In this document: piece by piece, positions 52,319 through 59,626 of the stretch | How positions within the stretch are numbered: the stretch's first letter is position 1 | How the letters are laid out: the number at the start of each line of letters is the position of its first letter | IMG/VR virus record: IMGVR_UViG_3300022699_000293 | Coordinates: 23,131 to 87,130 of that record | Length of the DNA stretch: 64,000 bases | Source of the DNA: a virus | Direction: 5' to 3' (one strand) | Program-made: the position numbers and the translations under genes | Notes under the pieces: model-generated | What the model was told of the DNA's origin: nothing | The model's input: only the letters and a program-made list of their open reading frames with translations | Database searches by the model: none

Positions 52319-52382
52319 ATGTGACTCAAGTTGCCTGTAGTGGTTTTCTCGAGAAAGCTCACTGCAGGCAACTTGCTCACAT
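52319..52382 (+). terminator. Long hairpin after the DIP1984-like gene
   Basis: Nested helices ATGTG/CACAT, CAAGTTGCCTG/CAGGCAACTTG and AGTG/CACT lead to a TTCTCGAGAA cap. The 11-bp middle helix is perfect. No T-run follows. It may be an RNA processing or protection element at the gene's end. Confidence 0.5.
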
Positions 52383-52674
52383 GGAGCAAGCGTAGCGTAC
52401 AGGATAAGGGGTTTGCACAGCACCCCGCCCCAAGCTGTAGTGTTGCTGGTAACACGTTGCATTCAGGAACATGATAAAGATGTTCATCATACGAATTTTG
52501 AGACTGCGTGAATTCCGATTGACCGACTGACCTTTTCTAGTTGTTAGTACTTACATTGAAACTCGCAACCAGATACCTCCAGAACATCCGATTGGAACCG
52601 AAAAATTGAACTTCCGCGCATACCCGATTACCCGAATTCCGAATTACCATATCCTGGGACGCTTGTTCCTTTTT
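52383..52674. other. Non-coding gap before tRNA-Gln
   Basis: No convincing gene is seen. There is a small hairpin GGGGTTTGCACAGCACCCC near 52408 and another (GTGTT/AACAC) near 52440. The rest shows no recognised element. Confidence 0.5.
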
Positions 52675-52745
52675 TGGGGTGTCGACAAGTGGCAAGTCGC
52701 AAGGTTTTGGTCCTTGTATCGCAGGTTCGAATCCTGCCACCCCAG
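52675..52745 (+). tRNA. tRNA-Gln(TTG)
   Basis: Acceptor TGGGGTG pairs perfectly with CACCCCA. The anticodon loop TTTTGGT gives TTG. T arm GCAGG-TTCGAAT-CCTGC. No CCA encoded. Confidence 0.93.
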
Positions 52746-52748
52746 CTG

Positions 52749-52817
52749 GTATGCTCTACGTAGCTTAGGTTTTCTTTGCTATTTTCCTTTCTCCTTCCTA
52801 GGCTACGTAGAGTATAC
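52749..52817 (+). repeat. 21-bp inverted repeat between two tRNAs
   Basis: 52749-52769 and 52797-52817 pair along all 21 positions (two as G-T), around a T-rich 27-nt loop. The hairpin fills the whole gap between tRNA-Gln and tRNA-Glu, so it is a likely processing signal in the tRNA precursor. Confidence 0.8.
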
Positions 52818-52891
52818 GGCCCCGTCGTCTAACTGGTTAGGACATTGGCCTTTCACGCCAAAGACTGCGGGTTCAAATCCCGCCGGGGTCG
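52818..52891 (+). tRNA. tRNA-Glu(TTC)
   Basis: Acceptor GGCCCCG pairs with CGGGGTC. The anticodon loop CTTTCAC gives TTC. T arm GCGGG-TTCAAAT-CCCGC. Confidence 0.93.
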
Positions 52892-52984
52892 CAGACCACG
52901 TTTTTCACAAGGGAATCCAAGTACTCTAACAAACAGTTAGAAGAAAGGGCAGTATTCTCTTCTGGACGTATCCCAGTACGTACA

Positions 52985-53208
52985 GTGACAGAAAAACTAG
53001 CACAAAGATGCCGTTCGCTTTGTGTGAAGGTCTTTAATAGCCGTAACGGCACGGCTACGGAGTGAGAAACTCAAGGAAAGTCTTTAGAAACTCTGCGGAA
53101 GTTTCTAAAGTAAGCTGCTAGGAAGCATGTGTCAGCCTAAGCAGTAAAGCAAGTACGCAGATATTTGAGCGCGACGCCGGTAGCGACGACACAACCGGCA
53201 CTTTTTCT
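52985..53208 (+). ncRNA. Candidate structured non-coding RNA
   Basis: A gene-free stretch in the tRNA cluster with five successive helices. These are CACAAAG/CTTTGTG (53001-53024), TAGCCGT/ACGGCTA (53038-53057), CTTTAGAAACT/AGTTTCTAAAG (53082-53110), CTGCTAGG/CCTAAGCAG (53115-53144) and GCCGGT/ACCGGC (53176-53199). The last is followed by TTTTT, a Rho-independent end. It matches no RNA class I know by motif; order and sequence argue against RNase P RNA and group I introns. Confidence 0.45.
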
Positions 53209-53257
53209 CTTTTCTAAATCAAGTAAAATATACCTTTGGTTTAATTAAAGAACATTC

Positions 53258-53326
53258 GTATACTTCGATTAGGCAGCAGATTGTGTAGGTTTGTTCCCCC
53301 GCTTCCTATTCAGTTTGCTGCCTTTT
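53258..53326 (+). promoter_or_regulatory. TATACTTC box and 12-bp hairpin ahead of tRNA-Ser
   Basis: TATACTTC (53258-53265) is followed by GGCAGCAGATTG (53272-53283), which pairs along its length with CAGTTTGCTGCC (53311-53322, two G-T pairs), then TTTT. It could be a promoter with an attenuator-like leader for tRNA-Ser. Confidence 0.4.
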
Positions 53327-53337
53327 AGTATCTTTTA

Positions 53338-53421
53338 GGAAGCGTGGCCGAGTTGGTTTAAGGCGGCGGTTTTGAAAACCGTTGAACTAACGTTCCGTGG
53401 GTTCGAATCCTACCGCTTCCG
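53338..53421 (+). tRNA. tRNA-Ser(TGA)
   Basis: Acceptor GGAAGCG pairs with CGCTTCC. The anticodon loop TTTGAAA gives TGA. A long variable arm and T arm around TTCGAAT are present. Confidence 0.93.
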
Positions 53422-53484
53422 TCAATTTTTTTGGTAAAGATAATTTTTCGATAATTTTTAATTGTAGTAAGTTTACGCATATCG

Positions 53485-53492
53485 TATACTTG
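53485..53492 (+). promoter_or_regulatory. Putative phage promoter (TATACTTG) with near-leaderless gene
   Basis: CGTATACTTGGAGGT runs straight into ATG 53498. The box overlaps the only ribosome-site-like bases, so the message would be nearly leaderless. Confidence 0.5.
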
Positions 53493-53497
53493 GAGGT

Positions 53498-53914
53498 ATG
53501 AAAAAGACAGCCAAAGAATTAGCAGTTCAAGTACTGTACAAAGTTGCGCGTACGCGTCAAAATATTGTAGGCGTTAGTAACCCTCAGGACGTTGCAGCGT
53601 TATCACGTGCGTACCAGGAAGGGGATTATGACGCTCCCTGGGAAATGCAATCTACAGATCCCAATCCTGTAACAACTTGGATTAAACGCTATAAAGCGAA
53701 AAACTTTGGAGAAATGCCTTCAGACATTGCGTTTGATCAGATGTACCCATACGGAATTTCTCCCGTAACAGGAAGTGAAGTTCCAGGATACGTGAAGCGG
53801 GAAGGATTGTTGAAAGCTCTAAGAGGCAGTGAGCACAAAGAACAGTCAAAACAACTTCTGGAACAACTTGAAGCAAGCGACTATCCATACTTCACCTCTA
53901 CCGAATTGGGTTGA
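53498..53914 (+). CDS. Hypothetical protein
   Basis: A 138-residue protein with a helical N terminus (KELAVQVLYKVARTRQN) and a Tyr/Pro-rich middle. It lies between tRNA-Ser and tRNA-Pro. No family recognised. Confidence 0.65.
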   Translation: MKKTAKELAVQVLYKVARTRQNIVGVSNPQDVAALSRAYQEGDYDAPWEMQSTDPNPVTTWIKRYKAKNFGEMPSDIAFDQMYPYGISPVTGSEVPGYVKREGLLKALRGSEHKEQSKQLLEQLEASDYPYFTSTELG

Positions 53915-53941
53915 TCTAATCTTCTCAAATAGTTTTTTCTA

Positions 53942-54015
53942 CGGGGCATAGCGCAGTCTGGTAGCGCGCCAGCTTTGGGAGCTGGATGTCGTAAGTTCGA
54001 ATCTTACTGCCCCGA
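53942..54015 (+). tRNA. tRNA-Pro(TGG)
   Basis: Acceptor CGGGGCA pairs with TGCCCCG. Anticodon arm CCAGC-TTTGGGA-GCTGG. The T loop is TTCGAAT. Confidence 0.93.
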
Positions 54016-54066
54016 CAAAAAACAAATGACCGAAAATCTTGTTAAACACAAAGGAGTTTAAAATTC

Positions 54067-54309
54067 ATGAAAGATCCGAAGGTGGGAGATACTGCATACG
54101 TCGAAGATTGTAACGGAAAATGGACGCAATATTACTATAATGGGAATAATTGGATTTCCTGTCGAACTACGCAAACTACCGCTACTCCGACAATACCTCT
54201 AGAATTTCGTACCAACGCGGATAAGGATAAACATATTGGAATGAATATATTGAAAACTACCAAAGTTGCTCACAATCCACGCCTTTCAAAAAATGGTGAA
54301 GAAAAATAA
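54067..54309 (+). CDS. Small hypothetical protein
   Basis: An 80-residue protein, Asn/Tyr/Thr-rich (GDTAYVEDCNGKWTQYYYNG), possibly a small beta domain. AAAGGAG precedes the ATG. Function unknown. Confidence 0.65.
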   Translation: MKDPKVGDTAYVEDCNGKWTQYYYNGNNWISCRTTQTTATPTIPLEFRTNADKDKHIGMNILKTTKVAHNPRLSKNGEEK

Positions 54310-54323
54310 ACGGAGGTGTTTTT

Positions 54324-54656
54324 ATGGGTTTGGTGACGCCTATCCTGATCAGAAATGATAGTTTGAATCATATTAAAGGAGATAAGGAAGAATTTGTAAA
54401 AAAGCTGTTGAATGCAGCTCAAACAGTCTCCTCTAAAACTTTAAGAGCAGGAAATTTCGTAAATGCTGCTGACTCGTTAGGAGCGCGCCATGCAAGCGTA
54501 ACTAGAGTGTTGGTAATATCTGAGAACACCATAATAGACCTCACAGAATTAATCTACGGTCGTCCTGATAAATCGTTGCACAAATTTCCACGCAAATTTA
54601 TAAAAAAATGTTTGAAAACAGTTAGACAACTGGTAAAAGATGCTCGAGGTTTGTAG
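54324..54656 (+). CDS. Small hypothetical protein
   Basis: A 110-residue basic helical protein (FVKKLLNAAQTVSSKTLRAG ... FIKKCLKTVRQLVKD), with CGGAGG before the ATG. It sits just ahead of tRNA-Asn. Function unknown. Confidence 0.65.
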   Translation: MGLVTPILIRNDSLNHIKGDKEEFVKKLLNAAQTVSSKTLRAGNFVNAADSLGARHASVTRVLVISENTIIDLTELIYGRPDKSLHKFPRKFIKKCLKTVRQLVKDARGL

Positions 54657-54670
54657 GTAATAATCTTTGA

Positions 54671-54744
54671 GGCTCAGTAGCTCAACGGACAAGAGCGACG
54701 GCTTGTTAAGTCGTGGGTTGCAGGTTCGAATCCTGCCTGGGCCG
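54671..54744 (+). tRNA. tRNA-Asn(GTT)
   Basis: Acceptor GGCTCAG pairs with CTGGGCC (one G-T). Anticodon loop TTGTTAA. T arm GCAGG-TTCGAAT-CCTGC. Confidence 0.93.
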
Positions 54745-54796
54745 TTTTAATAGTCCAAAAAACATAACTGCAAACTTTAAATCGAAGGAGAAAAAA

Positions 54797-55054
54797 ATGG
54801 AAACAAACGGAAAATTGTTAGTATCGTGTACAGATCCTTATCAAGAACATCATAGTTGTGAGTGTTATTCCAGTAAAGGCCAAACAGCAATAAAGTTTGT
54901 AAACCACCACAGTAGAACTCAAGAATCGGGTTTTTCTAAAAAATGCGAATTTGCGACCATTGTTGACAAAAAGCATTTTTGCGAACATCCTTCAGTAGTT
55001 TCCCAATGTGTAAAAGATATTTTTCAAAATGAACTACACAAAAAAGCAACGTAA
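54797..55054 (+). CDS. Small Cys/His-rich protein
   Basis: An 85-residue protein with 6 Cys and many His (HHSCECYS, KKCEF, FCEHP, QCVKD), so probably metal-binding. ATG 54797 follows GAAGGAG. The longer frame through the tRNA is an artefact. Confidence 0.6.
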   Translation: METNGKLLVSCTDPYQEHHSCECYSSKGQTAIKFVNHHSRTQESGFSKKCEFATIVDKKHFCEHPSVVSQCVKDIFQNELHKKAT

Positions 55055-55190
55055 AGAACTTAAACAAAAATTAGAATTTTATAAAAATGATCCAATTTTC
55101 AATTTTCGAATTGACGAAGCGACCGTGTTAGCTTTGATAGAAGATTTGGAATTATTGGAATCACAAATTGAAAAACAATTTACTGGGTAA
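55029..55190 (+). CDS. Small helical protein
   Basis: A 53-residue frame overlapping the previous stop by 26 nt and ending four bases before the next ATG. It is Lys/Glu/Leu-rich and helical. Tight placement supports translation. Function unknown. Confidence 0.55.
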   Translation: MNYTKKQRKELKQKLEFYKNDPIFNFRIDEATVLALIEDLELLESQIEKQFTG

Positions 55191-55194
55191 ATTT

Positions 55195-55494
55195 ATGAAA
55201 TTGTGGATAGGCCCAGAACCTCCTTTGGACAACTCTTCATGGATTTGGGCACGTACTTTTAAAACTGCCATGCGTCTACTAGAACAAACTGATTGGATGT
55301 TTGACATAATTAGTACTGATTATTACTTGGGAGGAGAAAAAACAGGTTACCACATTTTAGAAAAAATATTACAACGCGTATACCTGAATAAACGTCCATT
55401 TCCTTTGATAGGCATACACGCAAAAAAACGCGAAGAACAGGCTACTTTACAACTGATGGCTGCTAGAATAAATAACGCTAAAATGAAACATTAG
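55195..55494 (+). CDS. Receiver-like protein (cyclic-phosphate processing receiver type)
   Basis: A 99-residue protein that reads like a small CheY-type receiver of the cREC class. KLWIGPEPP stands at the first strand, ARTFKTAMRLLEQ is the first helix, DIISTDYYLGGEKTGYHIL lies at the phospho-site loop, and PLIGIHAKK is the late strand. The first Asp pair of that family is only partly kept. These phage domains have no settled function. Its stop codon is immediately followed by tRNA-Thr with no gap. Confidence 0.55.
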   Translation: MKLWIGPEPPLDNSSWIWARTFKTAMRLLEQTDWMFDIISTDYYLGGEKTGYHILEKILQRVYLNKRPFPLIGIHAKKREEQATLQLMAARINNAKMKH

Positions 55495-55568
55495 GCCGTC
55501 CTAGCTCAATCAGGTAGAGCAGCTGGTTTGTAACCAGCAGGTTGCAGGTTCGATTCCTGTGGACGGCT
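55495..55568 (+). tRNA. tRNA-Thr(TGT)
   Basis: Acceptor GCCGTCC pairs with GGACGGC. Anticodon arm GCTGG-TTTGTAA-CCAGC. The T loop is TTCGATT. It begins at the base after the preceding stop. Confidence 0.93.
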
Positions 55569-55582
55569 TATCTTTCTTATTG

Positions 55583-55590
55583 TATACTTA
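55583..55590 (+). promoter_or_regulatory. Putative phage promoter (TATACTTA)
   Basis: TATACTTA is 39 nt ahead of tRNA-Met and differs by one base from the recurrent box. It may drive the Met-Val-Ala tRNA trio. Confidence 0.45.
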
Positions 55591-55629
55591 TTTTATTCAA
55601 AATTAGCTAAAGCCGCAGTGCTGGTTTTC

Positions 55630-55703
55630 GGGTCCATAGCGCAACTGGCTAGCGCTCCCGGCTCATAACCGGGTGGTTCTCGGTTCGATTCCGAGTGGAC
55701 CCA
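55630..55703 (+). tRNA. tRNA with CAT anticodon (Met elongator or Ile)
   Basis: Acceptor GGGTCCA pairs fully with TGGACCC. Anticodon arm CCCGG-CTCATAA-CCGGG. The D stem is GCGC/GCGC. The paired first base and D stem exclude an initiator. Elongator Met and lysidine-type tRNA-Ile cannot be told apart by eye. Confidence 0.9.
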
Positions 55704-55721
55704 AATGCTGGTATTGGTTTC

Positions 55722-55794
55722 AGGCGGATAGCTCAGTTGGAAGAGCACAGCCCTTACAAGGCTGGGGTCGCAGGTTCGAACCCTGTTCCGCCTA
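55722..55794 (+). tRNA. tRNA-Val(TAC)
   Basis: Acceptor AGGCGGA pairs with TCCGCCT. Anticodon arm CAGCC-CTTACAA-GGCTG. The T loop is TTCGAAC. Confidence 0.92.
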
Positions 55795-55801
55795 TTGCTC
55801 A

Positions 55802-55874
55802 GGGCCTGTAGCTCAGTTGGGAGAGCTCCGGCTTTGCAAGCCGGTTGTCGTCGGTTCGAATCCGACCAGGTCCA
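55802..55874 (+). tRNA. tRNA-Ala(TGC)
   Basis: Acceptor GGGCCTG pairs with CAGGTCC (one G-T). Anticodon arm CCGGC-TTTGCAA-GCCGG. The T loop is TTCGAAT. Confidence 0.93.
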
Positions 55875-55915
55875 TTCCAGGTCCCTACAAACCAAAAAAA
55901 CAAACGGAGGAAAAA

Positions 55916-56278
55916 ATGAAAATTAGAGAAGGTATTCGCTACAAACATTACAGAACAAAGTACGACGGTGCTGTGACCGTAGCGTACGAAACAACACCAA
56001 ACAAAAATAAAGACAATGTTCACTTATGTATCGGTTTAGCGTGGTGTTCTCCCCGCGATCAATTTTGTAGAGCTAAAGGGCGTTTGATCGCAGAAGGCCG
56101 TTTAAAGTCTGATAAAAGTTGTATAGGAGACATGTACGAACGTAAAATCTTAGAAGAACAACCCGTACAAGATGTTGTGTTTTCTCTCATTGAGACTCAT
56201 GCTTCTGTCCCCAATTGGTATATACTTATGAAAACAACTTTACAATATAACCAAGAAACTAAAGACAGCAATTGTTGA
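55916..56278 (+). CDS. Hypothetical protein
   Basis: A 120-residue protein (MKIREGIRYKHYRTKYDGAV...), beta-rich at the start, with 4 Cys. ATG 55916 follows CGGAGG; upstream in-frame sequence runs through tRNAs and is not coding. No family recognised. Confidence 0.65.
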   Translation: MKIREGIRYKHYRTKYDGAVTVAYETTPNKNKDNVHLCIGLAWCSPRDQFCRAKGRLIAEGRLKSDKSCIGDMYERKILEEQPVQDVVFSLIETHASVPNWYILMKTTLQYNQETKDSNC

Positions 56279-56291
56279 TATGTTCTGTAAT

Positions 56292-56374
56292 GCGAGTGTG
56301 GCGGAATTAGGTAGACGCGCTGGATTTAGGTTCCGGTGGGATTTCCCGTGGAGGTTCGATTCCTCTCGCTCGCA
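56292..56374 (+). tRNA. tRNA-Leu(TAG)
   Basis: Acceptor GCGAGTG pairs with CGCTCGC (one T-G). Anticodon loop TTTAGGT. A long variable arm and T loop TTCGATT are present. Confidence 0.93.
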
Positions 56375-56415
56375 TTTTTTTTCTTTCCAAACCAATCAAA
56401 TTGGGAGAATTTTCT

Positions 56416-56706
56416 ATGTCAAACAAAAAAGAACCAACGCGTAGTGAAGCAATGTTAGCAATGTGTCATGAGTGTTGTGGACACTATCAAGATGGAAAAG
56501 TCGATTGTGAAAATCCTAGGTGTCCTCTCTACAAGTGGATGCCCTACCGTAAACAGGAACCTATACTTGCCTGGACGGAATACAACCCGAAAGCTAAAGG
56601 TAAAGTTTTAAAAGCAGAAACAAAAAGAGAAATATCAGAAGAAAAGAAAAAAGAATTAGCAGAACGTATGAAAAAAGCTAGAAAAGCTAGGAAGAAAAAC
56701 ACCTAG
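56416..56706 (+). CDS. Small zinc-binding phage protein
   Basis: A 96-residue protein with CHECCGHYQDGKVDCENPRC and PLYKWMPYR, a compact Cys cluster that recurs in phage proteins of unknown role. The last 35 residues are Lys/Arg/Glu-rich. ATG 56416 follows GGGAG with 8-nt spacing. Confidence 0.7.
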   Translation: MSNKKEPTRSEAMLAMCHECCGHYQDGKVDCENPRCPLYKWMPYRKQEPILAWTEYNPKAKGKVLKAETKREISEEKKKELAERMKKARKARKKNT

Positions 56707-56789
56707 ATTTACCTTGTAAAATACCCTAAAATACAAAGTAGATAAATTTTTGGTACACGTTGTTGTGCAGGATTCAAAGGTGGTATTCT

Positions 56790-57482
56790 ATGAGCTTTTT
56801 AGGTACTTTCATCAAACAAGCCGTAATAACAGATGAAGACGTTGCTGCTGGTCTTGCAGGCTTAGGCAGGCAAGGTATTACTCCTGAAGAAGTAGAGGGT
56901 TTAGCTAGTAGACATCGAGAACTGGCAGCAGAATCCGCCAAGAACTATCCTTATGCAGGAGCGGGAGTAGGTGGTGCGTTAGGTGCTTTGGGCGGAATTT
57001 TGTTAGGAGCATCTCAAAAAACACCTTCGTGGTTAGGTAAAGCTACAGGAGCAGGATTAGGAGCATTGGCAGGTGGTGGTTTAGGAGCTCTTGGCGGTTT
57101 AGGAGGAAAAAAATCACGTACAGAAAAAGCACGTACTTTAGGACAAACTTTGGGCGAAATAGCTCGGGAAGGACGGGTTCCTTCAGACTTACCTAAAGGT
57201 GTATCTCCTGAAGCTCTAGTACCTTATGCTCGAGGAATCCAAGAACAAACCGCATCCCCTTTATCTCCGACAGAATATAGTACTATACGTTCCGCACTTG
57301 CACAACAACTTGGACCCCAAGCACAAGCAACCGGAACGTTTATAGATCCTGAAGATCCAGCTACAGGTGCTTTATTTGCTGCAGGTGGGTTAGAAGAAGC
57401 TAGAGATAAAGCTAACATGTTAGCAGATTTATATGAGAGAGGTTACGGACAATTAGCTGCGAAGATTTACGAAAGATTGTAA
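56790..57482 (+). CDS. Glycine-zipper membrane-interacting protein
   Basis: A 230-residue protein with a short N-terminal helical region. A long Gly/Ala/Leu segment at about 50-105 has repeated GxxxG steps (GAGVGGALGALGGILLGAS and GLGALAGGGLGALGGLGG). The C-terminal part is helical. It probably inserts in membranes. Confidence 0.65.
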   Translation: MSFLGTFIKQAVITDEDVAAGLAGLGRQGITPEEVEGLASRHRELAAESAKNYPYAGAGVGGALGALGGILLGASQKTPSWLGKATGAGLGALAGGGLGALGGLGGKKSRTEKARTLGQTLGEIAREGRVPSDLPKGVSPEALVPYARGIQEQTASPLSPTEYSTIRSALAQQLGPQAQATGTFIDPEDPATGALFAAGGLEEARDKANMLADLYERGYGQLAAKIYERL

Positions 57483-57485
57483 TCA

Positions 57486-57695
57486 ATGACTGTACACCAT
57501 GCAGATTACTATCAAAGTCCTTACTATCGAATTCATTGCTCTAATAAATGGGTCGAGACGGAATTTGAAAAAGACCCATCTCCTTTAGATGAAGTGTACA
57601 TGACAGTTGAAAATCTAAAATTCAGTCCTGTAGAAAAGTATGTAACTTGTTCAAAATGCTTGGAACTCATTCGAGAAGACGAACCTTCCGATTAG
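57486..57695 (+). CDS. Small hypothetical protein with CxxC
   Basis: A 69-residue protein with HC near residue 18 and TCSKC near 57, possibly one small metal site. It starts four bases after the previous gene. Function unknown. Confidence 0.6.
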   Translation: MTVHHADYYQSPYYRIHCSNKWVETEFEKDPSPLDEVYMTVENLKFSPVEKYVTCSKCLELIREDEPSD

Positions 57696-57715
57696 ATTTT
57701 TCTTCGTTTCTGCCC

Positions 57716-57723
57716 TATAATTG
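57716..57723 (+). promoter_or_regulatory. Putative phage promoter (TATAATTG)
   Basis: GCCCTATAATTG lies 26 nt before ATG 57749, with TGAGGAC as a weak ribosome site. It is an exact match to the recurrent box. Confidence 0.6.
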
Positions 57724-57748
57724 TTCCTGAAAACTCAATGAGGACGTT

Positions 57749-58309
57749 ATGGCAGAAACAAGCATACCTGGCGAATTTCCCAATCCTAATACACTTCCTT
57801 CAGGGGCAAGTGTTTTATCGACGGAATTATCTTCTACGTTCGACTTAGGAAACGACGAAGATCGCGACGCTGTTTGGCAAGAAGCAATCGAGGATATCGA
57901 ATACAATACGATGTTCTCGAGAGAGTATGAATTCGATCCTAGCACTACTCACTATTATATGGATTCCGCTACCGGACTGTATTCCGCCTACCCTATTTTT
58001 AAACCGGCATATACTTACGAGGACACCCCTGGCGTTCAGGGATACTTAGTGGCCTTGTTAATTAAATGTACTAAGGGTTCCTGTGTACTTATAAATGATG
58101 GAGGAAACGGCAAATCCATTCAGTATTTACCGTATCCCATGCACGTTGGAGACTTTCTTTTTTGGGCGGATCCACACGAACCTTTGGTGGGAATCAACGA
58201 AGACGGTTCATCCGATTCAATTTTAGGTCTTTTGGGAATAAAGGCAGCTACAGATGTAGGTGTTAGATTATCTGTGTATTCGTTTTATAGATTTGTGGAG
58301 AAGTCATAA
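57749..58309 (+). CDS. Beta-rich virion-like protein
   Basis: A 186-residue acidic protein, beta-rich, with codon use more GC-rich than the adjacent small genes, like the capsid gene. It overlaps the following gene by one base. It is probably a structural protein with the 58309 product. No family recognised. Confidence 0.6.
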   Translation: MAETSIPGEFPNPNTLPSGASVLSTELSSTFDLGNDEDRDAVWQEAIEDIEYNTMFSREYEFDPSTTHYYMDSATGLYSAYPIFKPAYTYEDTPGVQGYLVALLIKCTKGSCVLINDGGNGKSIQYLPYPMHVGDFLFWADPHEPLVGINEDGSSDSILGLLGIKAATDVGVRLSVYSFYRFVEKS

Positions 58310-58956
58310 TGGGAAGTACACCGTCCCCAGCATTCGAAATGTCCCATCTCATAGCTCTGTACGGGGACAATTCAGGAGAAGTAAAAACCGAAGGACAGAT
58401 TACTTTCCCTTTCGGTGACGAATCTTCCGGTTCCAGAAATCCTGTACTGCACATGGATATCGACACCGATTACAAGTCTCGTATCGCTACCACACTCGAC
58501 ATAGGTCCCACAAATCCCACACGCGACTTGTCAACATTTCCTTCTTACGATTCCAACAATATTTCAATATATATTGATCCAGGCTGGCTGGACGTAGTAT
58601 TGGGTATGGGGACTATCGAAACTCAACCAGCATGGGGCGGACAATTATTTCTTCGTCATCTTGTCATAAAATGTGAAGCAGGAGCTATCTCTCTTGTTTA
58701 CGGTGCGTTAGACCCTTACAACGATACTGCCATGAACTCTCCCGCAGAAATACGTCCTTTTGTACTGCAAGAAGGTGGCGTATTCGCACAATCGTTTACA
58801 GGTACTCGCGCACCCACCACAATTATAGATCCTGGCCCGTTGGGAACTCATTTAACTCCTACAGTACAAGGAGTTCCTTCTCTTGTAATGCAGACCTTCG
58901 AAGATTTGAATCGTATAAAAATTTTAGCATTCGTACAACGCCATAATTTAAGGTAA
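58309..58956 (+). CDS. Beta-rich virion-like protein
   Basis: A 215-residue beta-rich protein, Pro/Ser/Thr-rich, with no long disordered region. It shares the general character of the preceding gene (LLIKCTKGSCVLIN there, LVIKCEAGAISLVYG here), so the two may be diverged paralogues. A decoration or fibre role is plausible. Confidence 0.6.
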   Translation: MGSTPSPAFEMSHLIALYGDNSGEVKTEGQITFPFGDESSGSRNPVLHMDIDTDYKSRIATTLDIGPTNPTRDLSTFPSYDSNNISIYIDPGWLDVVLGMGTIETQPAWGGQLFLRHLVIKCEAGAISLVYGALDPYNDTAMNSPAEIRPFVLQEGGVFAQSFTGTRAPTTIIDPGPLGTHLTPTVQGVPSLVMQTFEDLNRIKILAFVQRHNLR

Positions 58957-58969
58957 AAGAAAAGTAAAG

Positions 58970-59626
58970 ATGCCTCAACCACGCTCCCATTTTTACGATT
59001 TCCTGGCGGGAATAGACCCGACAGGAACGAAAACATTCCAATACGGAATGGAAGATATTGAGCATGGAAAACCTTCAGGTGCTCGTGGAGCCAGTAGAGC
59101 TATCGGTACAGTTGGAGGAATTCTCGGCGGTGCCGCTGTAATACCTGGAGCAGTAGGAGGAGTTATAGGCGGTACTAAGGGTTTGTTGATGGGCCGAGGA
59201 GGATGGAGAGGACGTTTACTGGGAGCTGCTCGAGGTTTGTTGAGTGGTGCAAAAAAACCTTACACGTCTTTATACCGGGGCGGACAAGCTAAACGAGCAC
59301 TTGGCGCACATCAAGCAGGAAAAAAATTAACAAAACAACAAGCAGAACATATTCGTAAATTTGTTAAAGAACAATTACCGGAAAGTGTTGCTCGAGCAGG
59401 AAATATACATCCTAGCGCAATTCAACAAGGTCTTAATCGACTTTCTCCTTCCCAATTAGCCAAAGTTCATAGAGAGTTAGGGAGTGAGCTGGGTGCGGGA
59501 GCAGCATCTCTAGGATTGTCCGGAGCTATTAGTGGCGGCAGTGCCTATGCACAGTATGGTAAAGGCGTAACTACCGGACAACGAAAAAAAACAAACACTG
59601 GTTTGTTGCGACACAAAATTAAATAA
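58970..59626 (+). CDS. Glycine-zipper membrane-interacting protein
   Basis: A 218-residue basic protein with a Gly-rich hydrophobic helix at about 43-70 (AIGTVGGILGGAAVIPGAVG), a basic middle and a second Ala/Gly helix near 185-200. It follows the two structural genes. Same design as 48781 and 56790. Confidence 0.65.
   Translation: MPQPRSHFYDFLAGIDPTGTKTFQYGMEDIEHGKPSGARGASRAIGTVGGILGGAAVIPGAVGGVIGGTKGLLMGRGGWRGRLLGAARGLLSGAKKPYTSLYRGGQAKRALGAHQAGKKLTKQQAEHIRKFVKEQLPESVARAGNIHPSAIQQGLNRLSPSQLAKVHRELGSELGAGAASLGLSGAISGGSAYAQYGKGVTTGQRKKTNTGLLRHKIK

Noticed and set aside
52537-52929. Frames over tRNA-Gln and tRNA-Glu
   Set aside because: They overlap two good tRNAs and a spacer hairpin.
52985-53208. 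RNase P RNA or group I intron
   Set aside because: AGGAAAGTC- and ACAGAAA-like strings occur, but in the wrong order and spacing for RNase P, and no P3-P7 core or interrupted gene is seen for an intron.
55593-56023. Minus-strand reading frames across the Met, Val and Ala tRNAs
   Set aside because: They encode the well-known artefact peptides produced by translating tRNA genes backwards (for example FEP/TDDNRL-type strings).
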